Source: Rhizophagus irregularis
Taxonomy: Eukaryota; Glomeromycota; Glomeromycetes; Glomerales; Glomeraceae
Length of the DNA: 64,000 bases
NCBI RefSeq assembly: GCF_026210795.1
Contig: NC_089457.1
Coordinates: forward strand, 2,790,001-2,854,000
Direction: 5' to 3'
A program made the position numbers and the translations under genes. A model generated the notes under the pieces. The model was not told where the DNA came from, ran no database searches, and saw nothing but the letters and a program-made list of their open reading frames with translations. This document shows positions 24,098-36,140 of this stretch, piece by piece; positions within the stretch are counted from its first letter, which is position 1, and every line of letters begins with the position of its first letter.

Positions 24098-26504
24098 TTA
24101 TAAGTCATGATCCTTACAAAATTTAACAGCAGGTTCATAATCATTATAAGCAGCTAATTTCATATAATGTTTAGCTTTTTCTATATCTTTTGTACAACCA
24201 AAACCATTATAATACATATTTCCAGCGTTATACCTTGCTACTTTGAGACCATCTTCAGCAGCTTTTTCAAAATATTTAAGAGCTTCTGATTCATTCTTTT
24301 CAACACCCTTGCCATAATACAAACAATCTCCATATCTTACTTTTGCTTCGGAGAATTCATTTGCCTCATCATCAGCAACTTCTTTAAATAATTCAGCAAC
24401 AATTTTATCTTTATTTGGAGGGCTCTTAACATATCCTTTTGAAATGTAATATGCTTTATAATATTTTGCTTTAATTTGATTGCAGTTTGCTGTACCTGTG
24501 TTACTAAGGTTTGCATAAGCTTCAAAACATTTATATGCAGTTTTTAAATCACCAGCGGGTTTACCATGCTTATCATACAACTTATGTTGTTTTGCTGCAT
24601 CAGTAAGTGTCATGTATTTAAATGATTCAAAATCCGGAAGGGCCAATGCATCAATGCTATCTGCTCGTTTTGGGCGAGACTTTTGCGTGGTGTTGTTTCT
24701 ACTGTTTCCGCTTAGGTTTAGGTTACTAGAACTTGATGTAACTTGTGAATATTCCTTGAAACAATTATTAAGAACTTCAAACATTTTTGTAACTTTTGGC
24801 CTAAAATCTGGGTCCTGATCAACAGCTAAAAAAAATGTGTAAAAAAAAGAAGCAATTAAATATAGCAAATAAAATTATAATTTAAGTATTTTTTTTTTAC
24901 ATACCTTCAATTTCTAATTGTTTGAATTCCTCTGGCATTTGATTATTTTCGGAAAATGGTTCTCTATACAATTTATTACGTACCTTATCAGTTATTTCCA
25001 AAATATCATTACTATCTTGATATGGAATTCTTTCTTCAGCAATTTCCCAAAGTAAGATTCCAAAACTATAAACCTCACATCTTTGATCATATTTGTAATT
25101 TGGCGCCCTCTCCAACAATTCAGGTGCACAATAACGAACTCGTTCTAAATTTTGACTATGATTTAATGTAGCCGAGGTTAAGTAACGACTTAATTTAAAA
25201 TTTGCAAGTTTTGCTGTCTCATTAAGTGTAATTAATATATTCTCAGCCCTAATATCACGGTGAACAATCTTAAAAAAAAAGAAAAAAAAAAATATTAAAC
25301 CATTAAATAAAAATTTCGTTAATTAAAAGCCGATTATGAAATTACCTCAACGGCTCTTAAAAAATTTAATCCACGAGCAATATCAAGGGATATACGTAAT
25401 TTTAATTTAAGGTCAAAATCATGTTTATTTTGATAAAATTCACGTAAATTACCATATTCGGCCCATTCAGTCACCAAATACCATTTATTTCCCTCACAAG
25501 TAAGTCCATAAAATTTTATGATGTTTTGCCAGTCATGAAGTTCTTTAAGAATTGTAACTTGATTTTGTACAATCTTCTGGTCTTCTTTATCAGAAATAGT
25601 TTTAAAAGCGAATTCTACACATTCAATTTTTATATCACACCACTTAGTTACACGTCCTTTTTTACGTGGTTTCTCTTTATCATCCTGTTTATAATCAGAT
25701 ATTTTTAGCGTATGTGCTTGAAAGATATTATCAATTTTTGTTTGATTTTGAGAAGGCTCTTTCATAAATTTTTCCATTGTATTATTCATTGCATTTACTT
25801 TTACAACTGTTGAGGAAAACTCTTTACTTAAGTTTGCGAGGCAGGCTTTAATTTCTTCCGTGTCATCCTTAACATATGAAACGTCATCTCCAATTTTTTT
25901 GATAGTACCATCCTCCATTCCTAGTATATACTATAATTATTAAAATAATTTAAAATTAATTTTATGCTCAATAAATGTATAATAGAACTAATTTTTTTAA
26001 TCTTACTTTAAATAAATCATCTTGGTCGGATTTTAATTGCGCAAGTTCATCAGCAATTTTAATGTCAATAGAAAAAGACAATAAGTTAATACAACTGTCG
26101 AATTCCATACATAATTCTTTAAAAAGTTTCTCAGTATTTTTCGCTTTAATATGTTTTATCAAAGATTTCATTTGAGAAATTTCTGATATAAAATTTTTAA
26201 TTCGTGTTATAATGCCAGATAATTCCTGTAAACGTATATAATTTGTTTTATTAAAAAACTCCTTTCTTTCTTTTCTTTTTTCTCTAAGTTCTCGTATAGC
26301 TAATTCTGCAATACGAACTCGTTGTTTTAACATTACACAAGTCCGTTTGTTATGTTCAGCAGCTTCTACTAATTCAATGATTTCATTAAAAAAATTTCCA
26401 ACATCATTAATTAAAGGAAGAAATTTTGCAAATGGAACAAACATGAAAGCACTATCTACTAAATTTTCAGTAAAACTATTCTTTTTTGATCCATTATCTT
26501 CCAT
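24098..26504 (-). CDS. MLKL-like HeLo-pseudokinase-Sel1 protein, copy C (724 aa)
   Basis: Exons: 26504-26007, 25930-25346, 25268-24905, 24825-24098 (2175 nt, in phase). The start MEDNGSKKNSFTENL lacks most of the Ala/Gly-rich leader of copies A and D, so the bundle begins almost at once with MFVPFAKFLPLINDVGNFF. The linker of exon 2 is short (IKKIGDDVSYVKDDTEEIK). Kinase features: EFAFKTI, VQNQVTILKEL, VHRDIRAEN, LANFKLSR for DFG, YCAPELLERAP. Exon 4 carries ALPDFESFKYMTLTDAAKQH, then Sel1 repeats with GKGVEKNESEALKYFEKAAE. Intact. The acceptor of exon 4 follows an A-rich stretch yet gives AVDQDPDFRPK, matching AVQHDPDFRPK in copy A. Confidence 0.85.
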
Positions 26505-27272
26505 TTCTAATATTTATAATAATTTAATAAATAATTTAATCGAAAAAAGAAGAGATTTTTTATTTTACAAAAACTACAAAACTCCGGTTTATTTATTAAT
26601 GTATATGCTGTGTTACCATTGTAATCCAACTTTTTTTGTTGCGTTAGAATCCACATACGATAATTTACAATGTATGGTTACAGTTACAATAAAATATTTC
26701 TAATAATTTTGGATTCTATAATAGCACGTAAATGGGTATGTATACGTAATACTTTATCTTTTATTAGATATTTTTCGTTACACTTATTACATTGAGATAA
26801 CGATGTAAATGAATTCATGTTGCACAATTTGATGACCTTTATAAAATCAGGTCCAAGAAGGTACTCACCAGCGCGGAAAAAAAGCTTGAAAAAGTTTCGG
26901 AAAAATTCCGGTAAAGCATAAACATTCCGGAAATTGGTTTTTTTAACCGGTACACGTTGTCCGAAATTGAAAATTCTTTCCTGTTTTTTATAATCACAAA
27001 TAAATGATTATAATTTTGAACTGAACAAAGCAAACTATAAATTTTTAGGAAATCCGGATAGATTTCCCACGCTCATCTGCATACATAGATAAATGCATGT
27101 TATTTCTAAAAATGAGAACCAATCATAATTTATATTTCCATAAAAAAAAACTATATTAAACGGATGCAGTAAAAATAATAAAAATAAAAAAAATGACAAA
27201 AAAAAAATTTTTTTTTAGCTAAACAACTTAATAATAATTTAATTAATAATATTAATAATAATAAAAAAAATT
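26505..27272. other. Intergenic spacer between copies C and D
   Basis: Begins with the upstream region of copy C, which matches those of A and D to about 26855. A CCGG-containing stretch (about 26870-27075, several TTCCGG and one ACCGGT) then differs from the other spacers and looks like separately inserted DNA. No gene is seen. Confidence 0.5.
26601..26630 (-). promoter_or_regulatory. Conserved upstream element of copy C
   Basis: Plus-strand core GTGTTACCATTGTAATCC, 97 bp upstream of the start of copy C; same element as in copies A, B and D. Confidence 0.4.
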
Positions 27273-29775
27273 TCAGAACTTATATTCATTACGAAATTTA
27301 ATAGCAGCTTCATAACCATTATAAACAGCTAATTCTATATAATTCTTGGCTTTTTCTATATCTTTTTTACATCCAACACCATTATAATACATATTTCCAA
27401 CGTTGTACATTGCTACTACAACACCATCTTCAGCAGCTTTTTCAAAATATTTAAGAGCTTCTGATTCATTCTTATCAACACCTTTACCATTAAACAAACA
27501 ATCTCCATATCTTACTCTTGCTTCAGGGTATTCATTTTCTTCATCATCAGCAACTTCTTTAAATAATTCAGCAACAATTTTATCTTTATTTGGAGGGCTC
27601 TCAACAAATCCTCTTGAAATGTAAACTGCTTTGTAATATTTTGCTGTGACTCGATTACGTTTTGTTGTATTTGGATTATTCGTATAAGCTTCAAAACATT
27701 TATATGCAGTTTTTACATCTCCACTAGGCTTGCCATTTTTATATATCTTATGTTGTTTCGCTGCATCAGCAAGTGTCATGTATTTAAATGATTCAAAATC
27801 TGGTAAATTAATAGGAAGTGCATATGCATCCTGATCAATGCTGAATGCACGTTTTGGAGTGGAGGGTTTTCTGTTTAGGGTTAAATTACAAAAACCTGAT
27901 GGATCTTGTGAATATTTCTTGACACAATTTCTAAGAACTTCAAACATTTTTGTAATTTTTGGCCTAAAAGTTGGGTCATGACGAACGGCTAAAAAATGTG
28001 TAAAAAAAGGAAACCATTTAGTCCAACAAATAAAATTATAGTTTAAAATATTTTTATTTACATACCTTCAATCTCTAGTTTTTTAAATTCCCCTGGTATT
28101 TGATTATTTTCGGAAAATGGTTCTCTATACATTTTATTACGCACCTTATCAGTTATATCCACAATATCATTACTACCTTCATATGGAATTTTTCCTTCAG
28201 CAATTTCCCAAAGTAAGATTCCAAAACTATAAACCTCACATTTATGATCATATTTGTAATTTGGAGCCCTATCTAACAATTCAGGTGCACAATAACGAAC
28301 TCGTTCTAAATTTTGGCCTTGATTTAATGTAGCTGCAGTTAGATAGCGACTTAATTTAAAATTTGCAAGTTTTGCTGTCTCATTGATTGTAATTAATATA
28401 TTCTCAGCCCTAATATCACGATGAACAATCTAAAAAAAAAAATATTAAACAATTAAATAAAAATTTCGTTAATTAAAAGCCGATTATAAAATTACCTCAA
28501 CAGCTCTTAAAAAATTTAATCCGCGAGCAATATCAAGGGACATACGTAATTTTAATCTAAGATCGAATTGATCTTTATTGTTTGTATAATATTCACGTAA
28601 ATTACCATATTCTGCCCATTCAGTCACCAAATACCATTTATTTCCCTCACAAGTAAGTCCATAAAATTTTATGATGTTTTGACAATCATGAAGTTCTTTA
28701 AGAATTGTAACTTGATTTTGTACAAGCTTCTGGTCCTCTTGCTCAGAAATAGTTTTAAAAGCGAATTCTTCACTTTTATTTTTTATGTTATACCATTTAG
28801 ATACACGTCCATTTTTACGTAGATCCTCAATATCATCCTGTTCATAATCAGATATTTTTAGCGGATTTACCTGAAAGATATTATCAATTTTTTTTTGATT
28901 TTGAGAAGACTCGGCCATCAGCAATTTTTCCATTGTAGTACTCATTGTATTGACCTTTACAACAGTTGAAGAAAACTGATCATTTAAGTCTTTGAGACTG
29001 TCTTTAATCTCTTTCGTATCATTTCCAATATCTTTTACGCCATCTCCAATACCCTTTACGTCCTTTCCAATACCTTTTACGTCAGTACTAACACCAGCTA
29101 CCATATCTTGTAGATACTATAATTATTAAAAAATAGTTTATAATTAATTTTTATACTCAAATAAATGTATAATAGAACCCAATTTTTTGATCTTACTTTA
29201 GCTAAATCATCTTGATCGATTTTAAATTGTTCAAGCTCATTAGATATTGATTTTACTTGTCCAGTAATTTTAACGTCAATTGAAAAAGACAATAACTTAA
29301 CACAACTATCAAAATCATTACATAATTCCGTAAACTTTTTCTCGGTATTTTTCGCTTTAATATATTTTGTCAAAGTTTTCATTTGAGAAATTTCTAATAC
29401 AAATTTTTCAATTTGTTTTATAATACCAGCTAATTCTTGTAAAGATGAATAATTATTTTTATTAAAAAAATCTTCTTTTTCGTCTTTTTCTTCTCTAAGT
29501 TGTTGTACGGCTAATTTTGCAACACGAACTCGTTCTTTTAATACTTTACAAGTTCGTTTATTATGTTCAGCAGCTTCTACTATATCGATGATTGCTTCAA
29601 AAACACTTCCAATTTCTTTAATTAAGGGAAGAAAGTTTGTAAATGGAACAAGTACCGGAGCTATATCGCCTGCTACTCCCAACCCGGTACTTGCAACTTG
29701 TATCCCTTGGCTTGCAAATGAAGCCATATCACCTATATATTTAGATTTTTTCTTATTTGATTTATCATCTTCCAT
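27273..29775 (-). CDS. MLKL-like HeLo-pseudokinase-Sel1 protein, copy D (759 aa)
   Basis: Exons: 29775-29197, 29116-28496, 28429-28066, 27988-27273 (2280 nt, in phase). An ATG six codons upstream (29793) is open, but the start MEDDKSNKK matches copies B and C. The N-terminus has a Gly/Ala-rich stretch (VASTGLGVAGDIAP) before VLVPFTNFLPLIKEIGSVF, and about eight residues are inserted near ITGQVKSISNELEQ. The exon 2 linker has three to four heptads of the form VKGIGDG coded by 21-bp repeats (about 29013-29085). Kinase features: EFAFKTI, VQNQVTILKELHD, VHRDIRAEN, LANFKLSR for DFG. The final Sel1 region ends YEAAIKFRNEYKF, where the Cys of the other copies is Arg. Intact; inferred role as for copy A. 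Confidence 0.85.
29013..29085 (-). repeat. 21-bp tandem repeat coding heptads in the copy D linker
   Basis: Imperfect 21-nt units with plus-strand cores TTTACGCCATCTCCAAT, TTTACGTCCTTTCCAAT and TTTACGTCAGTAC. They correspond to the copy B repeats but differ in number and sequence. Confidence 0.65.
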
Positions 29776-31549
29776 TTCTAATAATTTTATCAAAAAAAAG
29801 AGAAATAAAAAAAAATTTTTTTTTTTATTACGTTTTATTTATTTGTATATGCTGTATTACCATTGTAATCAAATCCACGTAGAGGATATTATAATATCAT
29901 GTAAATGGCTATACGTAATATACTATCTTTTATTAGTTGTTAGATATTTTTTCATTATAATTATTATTTTAGGATAACGGATATGTATAATTTCATGTTG
30001 TATACAAATAAATGCATTATTGTAGTTACTAAAAAAAATTTGAGAACCTTTGTTCTTTGATAAAAAAAAACTGGTTAATTAACCTGTTAATATCTAATTT
30101 TTTCTTATTAGTCTATGTGAATTATGTAACATTTTATACCTGTTTATACTTGTATTAAAAAACTTAAATCAGAAATATGGGTAACGTGTGATAAAGTGGC
30201 GAATATTTGTTTATAAAGATGATCACATAAGCATTTTATCTTATCAATTGTCTGTTTCAACAAATGGATGATCATTCTTCCGGTTCAGAATCTCAACAAA
30301 ATTTATATGTTAGATTTTCTCTTCCATTTTACATTAAAGGGATTCCAACCTCATAATTAGGGAATAACTACCGAGTAATTTTCATGTAATTTTAAAATTG
30401 TAGTATCGTTGGATTTATTAAATTTGTTTTCCAAAAGTGTAAAAGTGTAGAACTTATATACGGAATCACTTCATTGCTAATATTGGAAATGATATGAGGC
30501 GTATGAGTGTATGACCGATCGTTTTAGATGTCGACGCTACGTGCACGTTACTTCGATCGGTTTAGCGTACCCGATGATCATATGAATACGTTACAAATGA
30601 AATCTATAAGAATTTAATTTCTTGTTAAGAAGCAAAAAAAAAAAACCAGACGACCAAAATATCATGATTTATTGAATTTCTTATCACATGAAATACTTTG
30701 TTAATTAATTTATTATTACAAAAATACCTTTGATATCCACCATTTCTTTACGACACGAATTTGGATTAGTATTTAACATTTCTTAATTCTTTAAAAGCTT
30801 CTTTTGTCTAAGCGATTGTATTATTAGGACGTATCTAATATTATAAAGTGGCTTATGATTATTAAATAACTCCATCTTTGATTACTTTTTCAAACATTTT
30901 CGATACGAACTTGAGGGGTTTACCTCTTATTTCATTCTTATTTTATCCTGGTCTATGTTTATGAGATCAATTTTATATGTTCACGCTTTATAATAAAAAA
31001 TTATATATTTGATCAATAATTTGAAAAAGACATTCAAAATTTTTTTTTTTTTTATTTAAAGGATAAAAAACCGGGAAATAATCCTGAAATAATTTGCAGA
31101 GCCATGGATTTATTTACATTCCACAATAAACTAAGCACAATAGTTATCAATACTGTATTCATTGTGATTGCTCCTTGTACAACATATATATTGATTGAAA
31201 TGATAAGTAATATTTACAGTCAAAAAAACATTGAAGCCCCGAATATAACGTGATGTCTGTTGCGTAAGTACTTACAAAACAACTATAACAAAACAATCTT
31301 CATTATCTTGTAATCATTGTCGTACAGACTTATCATCAGCATTCTTTATGGAACCTGATGAAACCTCAAAAAAGGTTCATTGACAAAGCAATTTGGCTTG
31401 AAAAAAATTGTAACACATAGTTTAAATTTGAATAAAAACGGAACCTATAATTTTGGACCGATAAATTTTTTTTCTTTTTTTTTCTAAAAAAAAAAAAAAA
31501 ATTATTTAGCAAAGTTATTTTATATAAAAGTTATAAAAAAAAAAGAAAA
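29776..31549. other. Divergent intergenic region between copies D (-) and E (+)
   Basis: The left part is the upstream region of copy D, with GGTTAATTAACC at about 30073-30084 and sequence like that upstream of copies A and B up to about 30220. A 30-codon frame at 30264-30356 has no recognisable feature. The right part, before copy E, does not visibly contain the shared upstream element and ends in an A/T-homopolymer stretch (31470-31549). Confidence 0.55.
29845..29873 (-). promoter_or_regulatory. Conserved upstream element of copy D
   Basis: Minus-strand GATTACAATGGTAATACAGC, 70 bp upstream of the start codon of copy D. Confidence 0.4.
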
Positions 31550-34069
31550 ATGAGTGGCGAAACGAGTCAATCATCGTCAACAGCACAAGAAGAAGTTGTT
31601 CCATTTGCGAAATTTCATCCTTTAATCAATGAAATAAGAAGTATTCTTACTGAGATTATTGAAATAGCACAAGCAGCAGAACACAATAAACGAATTTGTG
31701 ATGTTTTAAAATTAAGAGTTTATGCAGTAGATTTGGCAACATTTGAACTTAATGTTATGAGAAATAATCAAGAATTTTTCAATAGGAAAAATTATTCAAG
31801 TTTACAGTCTTTAGTTACTGTTATAACACAAATTAAAAAATTTATTACAGATATTTCTCAAATGAAAAATTTAATAAAATTAAAATATGTACAACCAAAA
31901 AATATTGAGAAAACTTTTAAAGAATTATGTAGGGAATTTGATATATGCATAATTAACATTGATTTAGCGAGTTTCAGAGATATGGTCAATAATAGAATTC
32001 GACCCGACGAAGAAAGTAAATCATTAAAATCAGATCAAGAAGATTTATCTAATGTAAGTTAAAAATATATATATATCGATATGTATATTATAAATTAATT
32101 CTAATATATTATTTTTCTTTTTTAATACTTTACTATATTTATTTAGTATTTGGCAAAAATTATTGAAGAAGTTGGAATTGATATTAAAGAATTATCTAAC
32201 GAATTTACCTCGATGGTTTTAAAAGTCAACGCGATGAATAATACAATGGAAAAACTTTTAGATGAACAAACTAAACAACAGTCAAAAAATTCAAAAAATG
32301 ATAGTGATAAAATTGTTAATGACAAATTAAATGAAATGATTCAATCGAAGATTGATAAAATTTTCGTAGTACGCCAATTAAGAATCTCCGATTACGAAAA
32401 AACTGATAAGGAACCACGTCCACGTAAAGAAGATGGGCGCGTGACTAAATGGGTTAATATTAAAAATAAAGGTGAAGAATTCGCTTTTAAAATTGTTGGT
32501 GAGGAAGAAAGAGCTAACGTACAAAATCAAGTTACAATTCTTAAAGAACTTCATGACTGGCAAAATATTACAAGAATTTATGGACTTACGTGTGAAGGGA
32601 ATAAATGGTTTTTGGTATCTGAATGGGCTGAATATGGTAATTTACGTGAATATTATATAACTTATAAAGATCGATTCGATCTTAGATTAAAATTACGTAT
32701 GTCCCTTGATATTGCTCGCGGATTAAATTTTTTAAGAGCCGTTGAGGTAAATATAAAATTTTATTTTTATTTTATTTTTATTTTTTTAATTTCTCCCCCC
32801 CTTTTTAAAATTTAAAAAAGATATATATATATATTTTTTTTTATAGATTGTTCATCGTGATATTAGAGCCGAGAATATATTAATTACATTACATGAGACA
32901 GCAAAATTAGCAAACTTTAAATTAAGTCGTTCATTGTTCGCGCCTACATTAAATCAAAGGCAAAATTTAGAACGGGTTCGTTATTGCGCTCCTGAATTAT
33001 TAGAGAGAGCTCACAACTTCAAATATGATCATAAATGCGAAGTTTATAGCTTCGGAATTTTACTCTGGGAAATTGCAGAGGAAAGAACTCCATATAAGGA
33101 ATATACGGATATTGTAAAAATAACCGATTTGGTACGTAATAAAAAATATCGGGAATCCTTTTCAAAAGATAGTCGAATGCCTTCATCATTCATAGAATTA
33201 TCGACTAAAGGTATGTAAGAATATATGCATATATGCGTTATTAAATTTTTATTATATAAAAATGTTGATCATTCTTCTGTTTTGTAGCCACTAATCATGA
33301 CCCAGAATTTAGACCGAAAATTACAGATACATTTGAAGTACTTAGTCGTTGTTTCGAAGAATATGAAAGACCTCCTTCAAAATCTTCTTCAAATTCTAAA
33401 AATTCACAATACCAAAATATCACACTTTCAAGTCCAGAACCTATCCCAAATCCGGAACCTATCCCAAGTCCAGAAAGCATCATAAATCAAGATGAATACG
33501 CTATTAAAACTTTATCTGATTACGAATCATTCAAGTATATGACACTTGCTGAAGCAGCCAAACAACATAAAATATTCGATAGACAAGGTAAACCATCCGG
33601 TGACACAAAGACGGCATATAAGTGTTTTGAATCGTATGCGGATGCTGATACTACAGTTCGTAACAAAATAGTAGCAAAATATTATAAAGCCTATTACATT
33701 TCAAGGGGATTGGTTGAAGGTCTCAAAGAAATCAAAGATAAGGACAAAGATAGAATTGTTGCTGAATTATATAAAGAGGTTGCTGATGATGAAGCAAATG
33801 AGTTTCCTGAAGCGAAATTAAGGTACGGAGATTGCTTATATAATGGTAAAGGTGTAGAAAAGAATTTATCAGAAGCTCTTAAATATTTTGAACAAGCTGC
33901 TGATAATGGTTTTAAGGTAGCAATGTATAATGCTGGAAAATTATATTATAATGGCGATGGTGTTGAGAAAAATAAGGAGAAAGCTATTAAATATATGAAT
34001 TTAGCTATTTTTAATGAATATGAACCTGCCATGAAATTTTGTAGAGATAATAACATTAATTTAAATTAA
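31550..34069 (+). CDS. MLKL-like HeLo-pseudokinase-Sel1 protein, copy E (749 aa)
   Basis: Exons: 31550-32053, 32147-32746, 32847-33210, 33288-34069 (2250 nt, in phase). Same four-exon plan as copies A-D but clearly more diverged and on the opposite strand. The N-terminus is short (MSGETSQSSSTAQEE) before VVPFAKFHPLINEIRSILTEI. The linker is short and not heptad-repeated, followed by a Lys/Asn/Gln-rich stretch (about 205-235). Kinase features: EFAFKIV, VQNQVTILKELHDW, VHRDIRAEN, LANFKLSR for DFG, YCAPELLERAH. Exon 4 starts ATNHDPEFRPK and has a Pro/Ser linker with PNPEPIPSPES before DYESFKYMTLAEAAKQHK and Sel1 repeats ending FCRDNNINLN. The pseudokinase changes are kept despite divergence, which argues for selection. 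Confidence 0.85.
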
Positions 34070-36140
34070 TTAGTAAATATAATTTTTGTTCATGACAGAT
34101 AATTATATTTAATAAATTTAAAATTTTCAAAACTATCATTCAGTGACCGACAATAAATTCTGATTATCGAAACACACTAGTTTTTAAAGGAAAATATTTA
34201 GCCTATTAAATTGATTAGATTGCGCGTCGTGGACTCTTCACTCGTTGTTTCATTTATCACGTGATCAATCATCGTATCGAAACAATCTGATATCTGCAAC
34301 GAGGGGTGAGAAAATTTTTGAAACAGATTATTTTAAATTAAGTTAAATTATTTAATTATTTAGAATGTGCTTTATTTAGAAAATATAAGGGAGAAAATAA
34401 ATTATCATAGCAGATAGATTTATATAAAAAGATTTGATGAAGTATTTTTAAAGGTGATACGACTGATACGTGGCTGCACGAATATGCATAACGGTCAATT
34501 TTAGTGATATACCCTTGATATACCCGAAACAATCCGATAACAAAATAATCAACAAAATATTCAAAGTACACATGTGACATGTGTAAATTTTATTGGATTA
34601 TAATTATATTAAATATATATTTTAATTTTGGTATGCTAAATTCTATATAAAGTTCTTTAACAATAAGAAAACAACAATATCAAATAAATCTTAACCAATC
34701 ATTTCTTTTGATCATGACACAAAATAAAAAAAAAGATGTATATATATGTTTGATACAAATAAATTATCTATTTTATTTCCCAATCGCAAATCGCCTTCCG
34801 TTTCGTTTGTTGTAAAATAAATAGCCACAATAAACATATTTTTTTTTTTTTTAAGGTAACAAAACAAAATGTAGATTCAAATAAAGATTATTATGTTATA
34901 CAATCGTATTTCTTTTTTCCCCTTTTATGAAAAAAATTGGATATAATAAATTTTCATATTATATATCATATATGTAATAAATGATTTTTTTGTTGATTCG
35001 CAAGCGATTTAAAAGAACACATTTATATAACAAAAAGGTAAAGTCATATAAAAAATAGAGTTTTGAATGAAAAAAAAAATAGGAGTATTATTACTATAAA
35101 TGTTTATTAATTTTATATATATATGTTATATTTGTTTTGATTGAAAATTCATTCAAAGCGCCATGAATGTATAAGTAGAAATCGGTGTTCATTTGAAGAT
35201 ACTTATTAGTTTGACAAGGTAAATCGATATTAAAAATTTTTTGATGACGTAATTATTTATTACACAAAATGCCATGCTCTTATATCAATGAATGATAAAT
35301 TTGGGCAAAGTGCTCTTTTTAAATTTATATGACGCCAAAATTGGCCTTATAAAAAATAGAATTTATTATGAATGTAATGAATGACAAGATAGGTAATAAA
35401 AAAAATTAAAGGTGAAATTGAAATGTCCATTATTATGCATGATGTTATTGTTTTTTGATTGTTATTATTATTATTTTTCATTCATTCATTTCATCACTAT
35501 AGCGTCATGAGAATTTCGAAAGAGAAAGGTCGGAACGAAAATTTTTGTTTCGAAGCGAACCCTCATCAAAGTATTTATACACAGAAAAAGTCAATAAGTC
35601 AATAACAACAATAACAACAAAGGCGGACATATTAAAAAAGCTGTGTGATGCACGTGCTGCGGTTAACTTTCGTTATTTAAAGAAAAAAATTGATGAAAAA
35701 AAAAACGCCCATTATTTTATTAGTATTGTGAAAATTATATTGAAATCACATTCTCAGTAAATTATTCCATATAGGTATAAATCTCCTCAAGATTGCATAT
35801 CATTTACCTTATCAGTAATTATTTGATTTACCTTTTATTCATAAAAAAAAAACGTTAATGCATATATATATTCGTCATCCTGAATTTAAACTTGTTAATT
35901 CTGTTCCGGTATCCGATTGGTGCGTACAAAAGTTAAGTTTATTTTAGCCTATATATATATTTTGATGATCATTTTTTATATAATCCCACGCGAAAAACAT
36001 GTATAAATACCCCTCACATATTTCACAATGTGAATTTTTTTTTTTTTTTTTTTTTAGGGAAAAAATTTTTTTTTTTTAAAATTTCAGTAAAAAAAAAATA
36101 AATTTACTTAAATAAATACATATTTAATTAATCAGAGGAT
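34070..36140. other. Intergenic region between copy E and the ABC transporter
   Basis: AT-rich, with long A and T runs near 34840, 36030-36070 and others. A 71-codon frame at 35545-35760 has no recognisable motif. Nothing else can be supported. Confidence 0.55.

Noticed and set aside
30264-30356. 30-codon frame starting MDDHSSGSESQQ
   Set aside because: Too short, not conserved in the homologous spacers upstream of copies A-C.
16065-34069. Ordinary active serine/threonine kinases
   Set aside because: All copies lack the DFG aspartate, a glycine-rich loop and the alpha-C glutamate.
35545-35760. 71-codon open frame
   Set aside because: Lys-rich with no domain and no start context; expected by chance in this composition.
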